Of a stretch of DNA of 64,000 bases, positions 15,853-24,863 are shown piece by piece (within the stretch, counting starts at the first letter, position 1; each line of letters starts with the position of its first letter). The notes under the pieces were generated by a model. It worked only from the letters and a program-made list of their open reading frames with translations. It made no database searches and was not told the DNA's origin. Source of the stretch: Streptomyces sp. GESEQ-4. GTDB taxonomy: Bacteria; Actinomycetota; Actinomycetes; Streptomycetales; Streptomycetaceae. The stretch covers positions 496,001 through 560,000 of the forward strand of contig NZ_JAFFSU010000002.1 of the NCBI RefSeq assembly GCF_017948455.1. The letters are read 5' to 3'. A program made the translations under genes and the position numbers.

Positions 15853-16788
15853 TCAGCCCAGCGTCCGCAACGCCGGTACGAACGCCACCAGCACCGGCAC
15901 CACCGGCACCAGCGAGGCCGCCGCGGTGAGCCGCAGCCGCCGGGCCGGCGAGAGCCGGTCCGGGGGAGTGAGCAGCCGGTTCACCCGCTGCGGCACATGG
16001 GTGTGCGGGGTGGCGCCATGGCCGAACACGCCCCGGTCCTCGTTGAGTTCCACCAGCGCCAGGGCGGTGGTCAGGCGGCCGAAGCGCCGGGAGGCCGTGT
16101 CGTCGGCGGCGAGTTCGACCAGCCGGTGCATCTCGTCACGGAACGCGGCGAACACCGGCACCTGCGGGAACCCGCCCGCCAGCGCGGCCGAGCAGTGCAG
16201 CAGCCAGTCGTGCCGCGCCTGCGCGTGCCCCTCCTCATGCGCCAGTACGGCGTCCAGCTGCCGGCCCTTCAGCCGGCGCAACGCGGCGGTGGTGACGACC
16301 AGTTGGGGCCGCGCGCCCGGCAGCCACCAGGCGTCGGGCTTCTCGCCCTCGAGGACGACCAGCCGGTGACGTTCGGGCTCCTCGCCGGGCAACCGCGGGG
16401 CGCGGACGAGGAGTTCGGCCTCCCGCCGACGTCGCCGGGTGCGTGCCCGTGCGATCTCGCGGACCAGCATCGCCGCGCTCCACACCCCGCCCAGCGCGAG
16501 CGCCACCGCGGTCGTGGCGGCCCAGGGGCCGGTGGGACCGAAGGCGTAGGCCTCCACAACGGCGTGCGGCGCGGGCGCGAACACATGGCCCCGGACCGCC
16601 TGCCAGGCCGCCGCCGCGCTGAGCGTCATCGACAGCGCACAGCACAGGAGCACGGCCGCCACCACGCACTGCCACACCCACAGGGCGACCACGGGTTCAC
16701 GGTCCGGCCAGTCGGCCCGGGCGATCAGCCGAGGGGCGACCAGGGCGGTCAGGGCGCCGAGCAGCAACAGTGCCGCGGGGACCATCAT
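15853..16788 (-). CDS. M56-family membrane metallopeptidase (BlaR1-like domain)
   Basis: 311 residues: two N-terminal membrane helices, a third after residue ~85, then a cytoplasmic peptidase loop. The zinc motif HEEGH occurs in AVLAHEEGHAQARHDWLLH (about residue 190), with the third ligand probably in LVELAADDTASRR, and a final helix follows (VPVVPVLVAFVPAL). This is the BlaR1/MecR1 sensor-protease domain without a penicillin-binding domain. In Streptomyces such genes usually sit beside a BlaI-type repressor; none is present here. The neighbour behind it is a DUF5134 membrane protein, a frequent companion. The start has AGGGTGCACCC just upstream. Confidence 0.9.
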   Translation of the reverse strand: MMVPAALLLLGALTALVAPRLIARADWPDREPVVALWVWQCVVAAVLLCCALSMTLSAAAAWQAVRGHVFAPAPHAVVEAYAFGPTGPWAATTAVALALGGVWSAAMLVREIARARTRRRRREAELLVRAPRLPGEEPERHRLVVLEGEKPDAWWLPGARPQLVVTTAALRRLKGRQLDAVLAHEEGHAQARHDWLLHCSAALAGGFPQVPVFAAFRDEMHRLVELAADDTASRRFGRLTTALALVELNEDRGVFGHGATPHTHVPQRVNRLLTPPDRLSPARRLRLTAAASLVPVVPVLVAFVPALRTLG

Positions 16789-16830
16789 GGGTGCACCCTA
16801 TGAGCGGCGGAACACTCAGGGGTACGGCTT

Positions 16831-16846
16831 GTCACGCCGAAGTGAC
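16831..16846. promoter_or_regulatory. Inverted repeat between DUF5134 and M56 genes
   Basis: GTCAC-GCCGAA-GTGAC lies 43 nt upstream of the M56 start in an 86 bp gap. The half-sites resemble the AGTGA/TCAC arms of the BldD box in inverted order. It is a candidate control element only. Confidence 0.35.
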
Positions 16847-16874
16847 GCAGACCACGGCCGTACGCGGCCCGCAC

Positions 16875-17405
16875 TCACAGCGTCAGCAGCATCGCGACCA
16901 TCCCGATCCCCATCGACAGCCGGCAGGCCCGCGCCAGCTCCGGCCGGTCGCCCCACCCCACGCTCCCGCCGGCGGCACCGACGGGCACCAGCCGGGCGCC
17001 GGACAGCAGCACGTACGCCATGAAGTACGCCAGCAGCGCCGCCGTGACGAGCGGGACGCCGGAATCGCCGTGCCGTCCCGGCGAGGCGGCCATCGCCAGC
17101 GCCATGTAGACCATGGCCGCGGCGCCGACCAGGTGGTGCAGATGGTGGGCGTGCGTCCGTGCCGCCCACAACGCGTGCAGCGCGGCCCCGCCGAACACGG
17201 CCGCGTACACGGGCCAGGTCCAGGAAGGCGGCGTGAACACCGCGGCCGGTACGGCCATCGCGGCCATGCCGAAACCCATCAGCGCCTCACCGCCCGCGGC
17301 ACGGCGCTGCTCCTCGACGTTGCTGCGCATCCGCAGCAGACAGTAGGCCCCGGTCGCCGCGCACAGCACGACCAGCAGCCAGCCGGACGAACCCGGTCCG
17401 TGCAC
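16875..17405 (-). CDS. DUF5134 integral membrane protein
   Basis: 176 residues from the GTG with GGAGG 5 nt upstream; a GTG two codons earlier overlaps that site and is less likely. About five hydrophobic helices are predicted. A histidine-rich ARTHAHHLHHLVGAAAMVYM (about residue 85) and the N-terminal YCLLRM are typical of DUF5134. Clustered histidines at a membrane boundary suggest metal or haem binding, which is not demonstrated. It lies upstream of the M56 peptidase on the same strand, with an 86 bp gap. Confidence 0.82.
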   Translation of the reverse strand: MHGPGSSGWLLVVLCAATGAYCLLRMRSNVEEQRRAAGGEALMGFGMAAMAVPAAVFTPPSWTWPVYAAVFGGAALHALWAARTHAHHLHHLVGAAAMVYMALAMAASPGRHGDSGVPLVTAALLAYFMAYVLLSGARLVPVGAAGGSVGWGDRPELARACRLSMGIGMVAMLLTL

Positions 17406-17558
17406 ACGCACCTCCGCGGTCGGCGGTCACGTCCACTCGGTCAGGGGATGCCCGGGGCAGGCGGCGCGCATACGAGCGCAAGGGTGTACGCGGGGGGCTT
17501 TGGCGGAGCACGTGAAGGCGAGGGTGGGCGACAGGGAACCGACGAACCTGAGCGCGCC

Positions 17559-18323
17559 TCAGCCCTCGTCCCCCGCGAGGTAGACCCCGAACACCGCTCC
17601 CTGCGGATCCCGCAGTACCGCGATCCGCGGCCCGTGCGGTACGGACGTCGGCTCCATGAGGACCGTGCCGCCCGCGCCTGCCGCGGTGGCCGCGCTGATG
17701 TCCACGTCGGCCACCGCGAAGTAGGGCAGCCAGTGGGTCGGCACCTCGGGCGGGAACTTGTCGTCCATCGTGGTCATGCCGCCGAAGTCGGCGCCGTCGA
17801 TGCCCCACTGCGTGTAGTGCGCGGAGGAGTTGACGCTCCAGCCGAAGACCGTCGTGTAGAAGGACTCGGCGCGCTCCGGCGCCCGGGTCAGCAACTCCAC
17901 CCAGCCCAGCGCGCCGGGCGCGTTGAACAGCCCGGCGCCCGGGAACGTCCGCGCCTGCCACAGCTGGAACGCGGCACCGGTCGGGTCGAGAGCCACCGCG
18001 AACCGGCCCACCTCGAACACGTCCATCGGACCGACCAGCACCGTCCCGCCGGCCTCCGCCACCCGCTGCGCCGCCTGGTCGGCGTCGGCCACCGCGAACG
18101 ACACGTTCCACGCCACGGGCTGCCCCTCCTGGTACAGCGGGGTCAGCGCGGCGACCGGGGCGTCACCGAGGTGGGCCATCGTGTAGCCGCCCGCGTCCTC
18201 GCGCGGATCCGTCACGGTGCGCCAGCCGAACAGCTCCTCGTAGAACCGCTTGGCCGCCGTCAGGTCATCGGTTCCCAGCTCGGTCCAGCAGGGACCGCCG
18301 GGCACCGGCTTGTCGAGCTTCAT
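17559..18323 (-). CDS. Two-domain VOC (glyoxalase-fold) protein
   Basis: 254 residues made of two VOC modules. The first (about 8-120) starts PCWTELGTDDLTAAKRFYEELFGW and ends VALDPTGAAFQLWQ. The second (about 130-250) starts GWVELLTRAPERAESFYTTVFGW and ends VLRDPQGAVFGVY. Paired modules form one metal-binding cup in this superfamily of glyoxalases, dioxygenases and drug-binding proteins. It resembles the CFP-30B/hydroxylase-annotated group of actinobacteria, substrate unknown. The start has GAAGGA 6 nt upstream. Confidence 0.88.
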   Translation of the reverse strand: MKLDKPVPGGPCWTELGTDDLTAAKRFYEELFGWRTVTDPREDAGGYTMAHLGDAPVAALTPLYQEGQPVAWNVSFAVADADQAAQRVAEAGGTVLVGPMDVFEVGRFAVALDPTGAAFQLWQARTFPGAGLFNAPGALGWVELLTRAPERAESFYTTVFGWSVNSSAHYTQWGIDGADFGGMTTMDDKFPPEVPTHWLPYFAVADVDISAATAAGAGGTVLMEPTSVPHGPRIAVLRDPQGAVFGVYLAGDEG

Positions 18324-18499
18324 GGCGATCCTTCCGTAGGGCAGACACGGCGATCCCCTCCAGCACGCTATGCCCCGCTCGGGCGCCCGGCCATCCGACG
18401 CGAATCCACTGGTGCCTGCCGCCGCCGCCGACGTACCCTCGGCTCCGTACCGCATCGCATGGCGGCCTCCAGCCCGACCCGTTCTCCCGGAGGTCCCGC

Positions 18500-19420
18500 A
18501 TGCCCGCGCCCACCGTGCGCCCCTTCCACCGCACCGACCGCGACCAGCTCACCGACCTGATCAACGCGCATGTCGCCGCCGTCGTCCCCGGTGTCTCCGT
18601 CTCGGTGAACACCGTCCTCAGCAGCCTGGAGCGACAGCCGGACGAGTTCATCACCGACCCGTGGGTGGCCGAGCGGGTGACGCTCGTCGCCGTGCAGCGC
18701 GACTACGTCGTGGCCGCCGCGCATCTGCTGCGGTACCGCGCCGACGCCGAAGTGGGCGAGTGCTACCGGGACATCGGTGAGATCGACTGGCTCGTCTGCC
18801 ACCCGCCGGCCTCGTTCTGGCCGGACGCCGACGAGGCGGCCGACCTGCTGATGAGCGCGTGCCTCGCGCAACTGGCCCGCTGGGGTGTCCGTGCCTGCTA
18901 CGCGAGCGGCGAGCTGCCCGCCCCGGTCGTCTACGGCCTGCCCCGTAACTGGCCGCACATCCGAGCCGTCTACGAACGTGCCGGCTTCCGGCACACGGGG
19001 GACACGGAGGTCATCCTGATCGCGCGGGTGGCCGATCTGCCGGTGCTGGAGCCGTGGCCGGGCGTCACGGTCGAGCGCACGCTGGGGGAGTGCGGTACGC
19101 GGCTCACCGCGTACGCCGATGGCGCTCCTCTCGGCTTCATCGAGGTCGATACGGCGTTGGCCCGCCCTGAACGGCACGCCCGCGCGGGTGGCTTCGCCGA
19201 CATCGGCAATCTGCACGTTGAGTCGGCTCATTATGGGCGGGGCGTCGAGCGGCGGCTGCTTGCGCAGGGTGCGGATTGGCTGCGGTTGTGTGGGGCGGAT
19301 CGGCTGCTTGCCTACGAGGCGGCTGCGGACGGCACGATGATCGACCATCTGGTCTCGGCGGGGTTTCGGGAGCTGGCCCGGACTGATCGTGGGTGGGCGC
19401 TTTCCGGGGTGCCGCGCTAG
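18500..19420 (+). CDS. Tandem-domain GNAT acetyltransferase
   Basis: 306 residues with GGAGG upstream of the ATG. Two GNAT halves are visible. The N-terminal one (about 1-175) ends in the RAVYERAGFRHTGDTEVIL motif. The C-terminal one carries the acetyl-CoA-loop region ADIGNLHVESAHYGRGVERRLLAQGADWL (about 235-265) and ends VSAGFRELARTDRGWAL. In the first half the Q/RxxGxG/A loop is not evident, so that half may be structural. The substrate is unknown. A dispersed repeat with a stem-loop follows immediately and probably terminates it. Confidence 0.85.
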   Translation: MPAPTVRPFHRTDRDQLTDLINAHVAAVVPGVSVSVNTVLSSLERQPDEFITDPWVAERVTLVAVQRDYVVAAAHLLRYRADAEVGECYRDIGEIDWLVCHPPASFWPDADEAADLLMSACLAQLARWGVRACYASGELPAPVVYGLPRNWPHIRAVYERAGFRHTGDTEVILIARVADLPVLEPWPGVTVERTLGECGTRLTAYADGAPLGFIEVDTALARPERHARAGGFADIGNLHVESAHYGRGVERRLLAQGADWLRLCGADRLLAYEAAADGTMIDHLVSAGFRELARTDRGWALSGVPR

Positions 19421-19489
19421 GTCGTCGGGCGTCTGCGGGGCCGTCGTGGCTGGTCGCGCAGTTCCCCGCGCCCCTTTCGGGGCGCTGTC
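19421..19489 (+). repeat. Dispersed intergenic repeat, copy 2
   Basis: GTCTGCGGGGCCGTCGTGG, then CTGGTCGCGCAGTTCCCC and the hairpin GCGCCCC-TTTC-GGGGCGC (19468-19485). It lies between the convergent GNAT and VOC genes and could terminate both. Confidence 0.85.
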
Positions 19490-19516
19490 CGACCGCGGCT
19501 TAATTTGTCGGGGCGC

Positions 19517-19909
19517 TCAAGTTCCCGGCCTGTAGCGGATCGGGTGGTCCGGCGGTACCTCCACCAGCACGATTCGCGTTCCGTCCGGATCCGTCACCCA
19601 CATCTCGATCAGGCCCCACGGCTCCTTTACCGGCTCCCGGGCGATGTGGACGCCCTTCGTCTGTAGTTCCTCGTGCGTCGCGGTCGCGTCCTCGACCTGG
19701 AGCCACAGCCGTACGGCCGGGGACGGTGGAGTGTCCGAGCGGCCGGAGAGTTCCAGGAAGCCGCCGCCGAGGAAGTAGACCGTGCCGCGTTCCGGGCCCG
19801 TGCCGAACTCGCGGTAGACGGCCAGGCCCAGTTGCTCGCCGTAGAAGAGCCGGGACCGTTCGGGATCGGTGGGGCGCAGGAGGGTCCGGCTGCTCAGTAC
19901 GTGCACCAT
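19517..19909 (-). CDS. Single-domain VOC (glyoxalase/bleomycin-resistance) protein
   Basis: 130 residues, one VOC module that would dimerise. RTLLRPTDPERSRLFYGEQLGL opens the first beta-alpha unit, FLGGGFLELSG the central strands, and EMWVTDPDGTRIVLVEVP carries the C-terminal metal-ligand strand with a glutamate. The ligand or substrate is unknown. It is divergent from a GNAT gene with a 71 bp gap and ends near the dispersed repeat. Confidence 0.87.
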   Translation of the reverse strand: MVHVLSSRTLLRPTDPERSRLFYGEQLGLAVYREFGTGPERGTVYFLGGGFLELSGRSDTPPSPAVRLWLQVEDATATHEELQTKGVHIAREPVKEPWGLIEMWVTDPDGTRIVLVEVPPDHPIRYRPGT

Positions 19910-19980
19910 GCACCCGGAGCCTAGTGGCTGCGTTACCCTCGTCGATGCCCGAGCCGCGCCGCAGATCGGAGTCGTACTCC

Positions 19981-20520
19981 ATGGAGACCGCAGCCAACGG
20001 ACTGACGTTCAGAGACGCAGGCGACAGCGATGTGGACGCGCTGGTCGCACTGATCGAGTCGGCGTACCGCGGTGACTCCAGCAGGACCGGATGGACCACG
20101 GAGGCGGACATCCTCCAGGGGCAGCGGACCGATCCGGAGGGTGTGCGAGCCGTGATCAAGTCGCCCGACAGCCGGCTGCTGACGGTCGAGCGGGACGGGC
20201 GGGCCGTCGCCTGCTGCCAGCTCGAACACCGCGGTGACCACGCCTACTTCGGGATGTTCGCGGTCAGCCCCGGTCTCCAGGGCGAGGGCCTCGGCAAGGT
20301 GATCATGGCCGAGGCGGAGCGCGCGGTCCGCGAGGAGTGGGGCGCCACGGAGATGCACATGACCGTGATCTCCGTACGCGATGACCTGATCGCCTGGTAC
20401 GAGCGGCGCGGCTACCGCCGTACGGGACGGATGACTCCGTTCCCGTACGGCGACGAGCGGTTCGGCATTCCGCTCCGCGACGACCTGCAGTTCGAGCTGC
20501 TGGTCAAGGAGCTGGGCTGA
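19981..20520 (+). CDS. GNAT-family N-acetyltransferase
   Basis: 179 residues from METAANGLTFRDAG, preferred because GGAG lies 10 nt upstream; an ATG at 19945 would add 12 charged residues. A single GNAT fold is visible: the FRDAGDSDVDALVALIESAYRG start, the CoA-loop GMFAVSPGLQGEGLGKVIMAEAE (Q-G-E-G-L-G, about residue 100) and the DLIAWYERRGYRRTGRM finish. The SSRTGWTTEADILQG segment is typical of a subgroup acting on small molecules. It converges on the GDPD gene with 3 nt between stops. Confidence 0.9.
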   Translation: METAANGLTFRDAGDSDVDALVALIESAYRGDSSRTGWTTEADILQGQRTDPEGVRAVIKSPDSRLLTVERDGRAVACCQLEHRGDHAYFGMFAVSPGLQGEGLGKVIMAEAERAVREEWGATEMHMTVISVRDDLIAWYERRGYRRTGRMTPFPYGDERFGIPLRDDLQFELLVKELG

Positions 20521-20523
20521 GCG

Positions 20524-21207
20524 TCACGCGGTGAAGCGGCCGGTGCGTTTGATCTCCGGGTAGTCGGTGGTCGCGCCGTCCAGCTCCAGAGCCCGTACGA
20601 GCCGCAGGTGGTCCTGGGTGTTCACCACCCAGCCGATGATCCGGAGGTCCGCCTTCCGGGCGTGCTCCACGATCTCCAGGGTGAGCCGGCGGATGTTGAG
20701 GCAGACCGTCCGCGCACCGGCCTCGACGGCGCGGTCCACGATGTCGGTGCCGTAGCGGCTGGCGATGAGCGCGGTGCGGACGCCGGGCACCAGGCGGGCG
20801 ATCTCGGCGATCGCCTCGTCGTGGAACGAGGACACCTCGACCCGGGCGAGCAGATCCCGCCGGTGCATGACCTCGGACAGTGCCCGCGCCGCCGCCTCGT
20901 CCTTGATCTCGGCCTGGAGCGGGCACTTCACCGCGTCCAGGACCTCCTCGAAGACCGGTACGCGCTCCCCGCGGCCCGCGTCCAGGGCGCGCAGCTCGGC
21001 GAGGGTCTTCTCGGCGATCGGGCCGGTTCCGTCGGTCGTGCGGTCCACGTCCGCGTCGTGCATGACGACGAGGGCGCCGTCCTTGCTCAGGTGCAGATCG
21101 AGTTCGATGACGTCGAGGCCGGCCTGCTCGGCGGCGACGAAGGAACGGAGGGTGTTCTCGGGTTCGATACCCATGACTCCGCGGTGACCGATGGTAAGGA
21201 AGTTCAA
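20524..21207 (-). CDS. Glycerophosphodiester phosphodiesterase family protein
   Basis: 227 residues from a TTG beginning M-NFLTIGHRGVMG, where the family normally starts. A longer reading adds a basic SRRRRKR stretch without better signals. GDPD hallmarks are HRG...EPENT near the N-terminus, the metal-binding ELDLHLSKDG (E-x-D, about residue 40), HDADVDRTTDGTG and QAEIKDE. No signal peptide is present, so it is likely cytoplasmic and hydrolyses deacylated phospholipids to glycerol-3-phosphate plus alcohol. A TAGGCT -10 at 21283-21288 on this strand would give a leader of about 70 nt. Confidence 0.9.
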   Translation of the reverse strand: MNFLTIGHRGVMGIEPENTLRSFVAAEQAGLDVIELDLHLSKDGALVVMHDADVDRTTDGTGPIAEKTLAELRALDAGRGERVPVFEEVLDAVKCPLQAEIKDEAAARALSEVMHRRDLLARVEVSSFHDEAIAEIARLVPGVRTALIASRYGTDIVDRAVEAGARTVCLNIRRLTLEIVEHARKADLRIIGWVVNTQDHLRLVRALELDGATTDYPEIKRTGRFTA

Positions 21208-21601
21208 GGTTCCAACTCGCTTCCGTCGACGGCGGCTCGGGCACACGGGAAACGACACGGACGTTTCGCGCGGCAGGGCCGCAGCCTAATGGCCCTTCCC
21301 TGGGATGTACCCGCGCGTTCACCGGGGATCGGCGTGGCGCGTAAGGCAATTCTGCGAGTCGTCGCCGGGCGCGGTCACCCGGGCGTGGGCGAGTCCTGCG
21401 CGGATTGACCGCGGGTGGCTCCGACGCTCGCGCCATGTGTGCCCGCGCACGGCCGAAGTAATCGCCGTCACGGCATCAGGCGGGAAAAAGTTCGGTGACA
21501 GTGGGGTGTGCGCAGGATAATTTCCCGAGGCTGCCCTTGCTGGAAGGAACCCCGTATGCATACGGTGTCTTTACGCGAGGTTCTCCCGTGGAGGATGGGG
21601 C
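21208..21601. other. 394 bp divergent intergenic region, GDPD / DUF6421 operon
   Basis: On the minus strand TAGGCT (21283-21288) could be the GDPD -10. On the plus strand GATAAT (21516-21521) with GTGACA upstream (15 bp spacer) is the best -10/-35 pair for the DUF6421 operon. A perfect 14 bp palindrome follows at 21552-21565. I see no convincing small gene; one short frame starting at 21556 (MHTVSLREVLPWRM) runs into the operon in another frame without codon-bias support. Confidence 0.5.
21552..21565. promoter_or_regulatory. Perfect palindrome upstream of the DUF6421 operon
   Basis: CCGTATGCATACGG, 36 nt upstream of the DUF6421 start and about 30 nt after the candidate -10, so within the early leader. 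Candidate operator for an unknown dimeric regulator. Confidence 0.5.
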
Positions 21602-22999
21602 ATGACGGAAATTCTTGTGCAGGTGGGTGCGGGGGACCGGGTTCCTCCGGTGGTCAGGGTGGTGGAGCACCCGGCATGGCCCGTGCTCAAGGATGCCGTG
21701 GAGCGGATCCGGCCGTGGCAGTCCAAGGACGGATCGATCGACTTCGAGGCCGAGGGCGCCCCCGAGCGCGCGGACGCCGCACGCGCCGTGCGCCGGATCA
21801 TCGACGCCGTCGCGGAGCTCTCCCCGCTGCTTCCGCACGACCGCGCCTACCACGAGGCCCTCGTCGAGGACCTGCGCCGCTGGGCCGACGGCGGGTTCGG
21901 GGTGCCGGACTTCCTCGACTCGCTGCTGGCGTTCCAGCCCGCCGCGCACCGCGCGGACGGCCTCCAGCACCTGGTCGTCTTCCCGATGTACACGCAGAAC
22001 GGCAACCCCGACCGCAACCTCGAAGCGGTCGTCCTGCGCATGGTCTGGCCGGACTGGCTGGCCGAGCTGGAGCGCACCCGCTATGACAACCCGCTGTTCT
22101 GCGGCATCAAGTTCGAGGACTTCACGGCCGGTTACGACACCAACTCCGCCGTCCTCTTCCCCGAGACGATCGCCGTGCGCGAGGCGCCCGAGCGCTTCTC
22201 CTGGGGCGGCATCTTCTGCGACCGTGAGGCCGCCCGCTTCCGCCGCGTGACCGCGGCCGCCGTGGACGTCCTCGGCCTCGAGCTGCCCGAGGACATCGCC
22301 GCCATGGTCCACGACCAGAAGCGCTGCGAGGAGGCCTTCGTCCTGTGGGACATGGTCCACGACCGCACCCACAGCCACGGCGACCTGCCTTTCGACCCGT
22401 TCATGATCAAGCAGCGCCAGCCGTTCTGGATGTACGGCCTGGAAGAGCTGCGCTGCGACCTCACCGCCTTCAAGGAGGCCGTGAAGCTGGCCGCGGACGG
22501 TGTGCCGCAGGCCCGTGACGTGCAGTACGCGGTGCTGTTCGACCGCATGTTCCGCTTCCCGGTCACCGGCGAGCGCGTCCGCAACTACGACGGCCTCGGC
22601 GGCCAGCTCCTCTTCGCCTACCTGCACAAGCACGATGTCGTCCGCTGGACCGACAACGAGCTCTCCATCGACTGGGAGCGCGCACCCCAGGTCACCAACC
22701 AGCTGTGCGCCGACATCGAGCAGCTGTACCGGGAGGGCATCGACCGCCCCAAGCTCGTCCACTGGTTCAAGGGGTACGAGCTGGTCTCCACCTATCTCGC
22801 TCCGCACCCCGGCTCCAAGTGGGCCAAGGGTCCCGACGCCCTGGACCTGACCCTGCCGCCGCGCAAACTCGTCGATGACGTGCTTCCGGACGAGTTTCCC
22901 CTGAGCATGTTCTATGAGGCGCTGTCCAAGAAGCTGAAGAACGTGATTGCCTCGACTCGGGGCATCACGGCGGACACCGCCGAGCGGGTCGCCGCGTGA
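21602..22999 (+). CDS. DUF6421 family protein
   Basis: 465 residues, start preceded by GTGGAGG. No membrane segment or signal peptide. The most conserved-looking region is [37 protein letters not shown] (about 250-285), where H-D-R-T-H-S-H and a downstream E-x-x-x-C-D resemble metal ligands. Another notable block is [23 protein letters not shown] (about 120-145). The family is actinobacterial and uncharacterised. It is the first gene of a three-gene operon with an SDR and threonine aldolase, so a role in amino-acid or aldehyde metabolism is possible. An enzyme using a bound metal is my inference from the histidine cluster. Confidence 0.85.
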   Translation: MTEILVQVGAGDRVPPVVRVVEHPAWPVLKDAVERIRPWQSKDGSIDFEAEGAPERADAARAVRRIIDAVAELSPLLPHDRAYHEALVEDLRRWADGGFGVPDFLDSLLAFQPAAHRADGLQHLVVFPMYTQNGNPDRNLEAVVLRMVWPDWLAELERTRYDNPLFCGIKFEDFTAGYDTNSAVLFPETIAVREAPERFSWGGIFCDREAARFRRVTAAAVDVLGLELPEDIAAMVHDQKRCEEAFVLWDMVHDRTHSHGDLPFDPFMIKQRQPFWMYGLEELRCDLTAFKEAVKLAADGVPQARDVQYAVLFDRMFRFPVTGERVRNYDGLGGQLLFAYLHKHDVVRWTDNELSIDWERAPQVTNQLCADIEQLYREGIDRPKLVHWFKGYELVSTYLAPHPGSKWAKGPDALDLTLPPRKLVDDVLPDEFPLSMFYEALSKKLKNVIASTRGITADTAERVAA

Positions 23000-23034
23000 G
23001 CGACCGCACCAATAACGCTCAGGAGGCGAAGATC

Positions 23035-23781
23035 ATGGGGAATGGGGCTCTCAGCGGTGCGGTGATCGCGGTGGCCGGTGCGGGCGGACCCGCCGGGCGT
23101 GCGGCGCTGCTCAGGCTGGCCGAGGCGGGTGCGACCGTCGTCGGCTCGGACAACGACCCGGAGCGGCTGGCCGAGGCCGTGGACGCGGCCAGCTTCGCGC
23201 ACGGCGGAGCCACCGTCGTCGGTGACACCGTCGATCTGCTCGACCTCCAGTCCACCCAGGACTGGGCCACGCGTATCGAGAAGGACTTCGGCCGGGTCGA
23301 CGGCCTGGTCCACCTCGTCGGCGGCTGGCGCGGCAGCGAGACCTTCACCCGGACCAACCTCGACGACTGGGACTTCCTCGAGCTGCTGCTGATCCGCACC
23401 GTGCAGCACACCTCCCTCGCCTTCCACGAGGCGCTGCAGCGCAGTGACCGCGGCCGGTACGTCCTGATCAGCGCGGCCGGCGCCAGCAAGCCCACCGCGG
23501 GCAACGCCGCCTACGCCGCCGCCAAGGCCGCCGCCGAGGCGTGGACGCTGGCCACGGCCGACTACTTCCGCAAGGCCGGGGGTGAGCAGGGCCCGAACGC
23601 GGCGGCTGCGATCCTGGTGGTGAAGGCGCTGGTGCACGACGCGATGCGCGCCGAGCGACCCAACGCGAAGTTCGCGGGCTTCACGGACGTCAAGGACCTG
23701 GCCGACGCCGTCGTCGGAGTCTGGGAGAAGCCCGCCGCCGAAGTGAACGGACACCGTCTGTGGCTGACCGAGAAGCCGTGA
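23035..23781 (+). CDS. Short-chain dehydrogenase/reductase
   Basis: 248 residues from the ATG with a perfect AGGAGG 8 nt upstream. A GTG at 22996 overlapping the DUF6421 stop would add 13 residues and is less likely. The cofactor motif is VAGAGGPAGRAALLRLAEAG, a variant of TGxxxGxG. DNDPERL after beta-2 hints at NAD rather than NADP. The catalytic pair is YAAAKAA (Y-x-x-x-K), preceded by SAAGASKPTAG with the serine. The substrate is unknown. It is sandwiched between DUF6421 and threonine aldolase, the latter starting inside its stop codon. Confidence 0.88.
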   Translation: MGNGALSGAVIAVAGAGGPAGRAALLRLAEAGATVVGSDNDPERLAEAVDAASFAHGGATVVGDTVDLLDLQSTQDWATRIEKDFGRVDGLVHLVGGWRGSETFTRTNLDDWDFLELLLIRTVQHTSLAFHEALQRSDRGRYVLISAAGASKPTAGNAAYAAAKAAAEAWTLATADYFRKAGGEQGPNAAAAILVVKALVHDAMRAERPNAKFAGFTDVKDLADAVVGVWEKPAAEVNGHRLWLTEKP

Positions 23782-24848
23782 ACCCTCCGAAGACCGACGC
23801 CCGTCGCCATCACGATCCGGAGCTCCGCGGTTTCGCCAGCGACAACTACGCCGGGGCCCACCCCGAGGTGCTCGCCGCCCTGGCCCTGGCCAACGGCGGG
23901 CACCAGGTCGCGTACGGCGAGGACGTCTACACCGAGAACCTCCAGCGGATCATCCGCAGCCACTTCGGCGCCACCGCGGAGGCCTTCCCCGTCTTCAACG
24001 GCACGGGCGCCAACGTCGTCGCGCTCCAGGCGGTCACCGACCGCTGGGGCGCGGTGATCTGCGCCGAGAGCGCACACATCCACGTCGACGAGGGCGGCGC
24101 CCCCGAGCGCATGGGCGGCCTGAAGCTGCTCACTGTGCCCACACCCGACGGCAAGCTCACCCCCGAGCTGATCGACCGGCAGGCGTACGGTTGGGACGAC
24201 GAGCACCGGGCCATGCCGCAGGTCGTCTCGATCGCCCAGAGCACCGAACTCGGCACGGTCTACACGCCGGACGAGATCCGCGCCATCTGCGAGCACGCCC
24301 ACGCACACGGCATGAAGGTCCACCTCGACGGCTCCCGCCTCGCCAACGCGGCGGCCTCACTCAACATGCCCATGCGGACCTTCACCGACGCGGTCGGCGT
24401 CGACCTCCTCTCGCTGGGCGGGACCAAGAACGGCGCGCTGTTCGGCGAGGCGGTCGTCGTCATTAACCAGGACGCCGTCAGCCATATGAAGCACCTGCGC
24501 AAGCTGTCCATGCAGCTCGCCTCCAAGATGCGCTTCGTGTCGGTACAGTTGGAGGCGCTGTTCGCCAAGGACCTGTGGCTGCGCAACGCCCGCCACTCCA
24601 ACGAGATGGCCCAGCGGCTCGCGGAGGGCGTGCGCGCGGTGCACGGCGTCGAACTGCTCTATCCGGTGCAGTCCAACGCCGTGTTCGCGCACCTCCCGCA
24701 CGATGTGAGCGAGCGCCTGCAGAAGCGGTTCCGCTTCTACTTCTGGGACGAGGCCGCGGGCGACGTCCGCTGGATGTGCGCCTACGACACGACCGAGGAG
24801 GACGTGGACGCGTTCGTGGCGGCGCTCAAGGAGGAGATGGCCCGCTGA
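23778..24848 (+). CDS. Low-specificity L-threonine aldolase (PLP-dependent beta-eliminating lyase)
   Basis: 356 residues from the GTG of the GTGA overlap with the SDR stop; GTG 23760 is possible but adds only seven non-conserved residues. Fold-type I marks are FASDNYAGAHPEVLAAL near the N-terminus, GTGANVVALQA for the PLP phosphate, the aspartate in VHLDGSRLANAA and the Schiff-base lysine in LSLGGTKNGALFGE (about residue 210). The family cleaves L-threonine or L-allo-threonine to glycine and acetaldehyde. An SDR next door could act on the aldehyde or on related hydroxy amino acids, which is inference. It is the last gene of the operon and abuts a convergent gene. Confidence 0.92.
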   Translation: MNPPKTDARRHHDPELRGFASDNYAGAHPEVLAALALANGGHQVAYGEDVYTENLQRIIRSHFGATAEAFPVFNGTGANVVALQAVTDRWGAVICAESAHIHVDEGGAPERMGGLKLLTVPTPDGKLTPELIDRQAYGWDDEHRAMPQVVSIAQSTELGTVYTPDEIRAICEHAHAHGMKVHLDGSRLANAAASLNMPMRTFTDAVGVDLLSLGGTKNGALFGEAVVVINQDAVSHMKHLRKLSMQLASKMRFVSVQLEALFAKDLWLRNARHSNEMAQRLAEGVRAVHGVELLYPVQSNAVFAHLPHDVSERLQKRFRFYFWDEAAGDVRWMCAYDTTEEDVDAFVAALKEEMAR

Positions 24849-24863
24849 GGGCCACGCCGTGCG

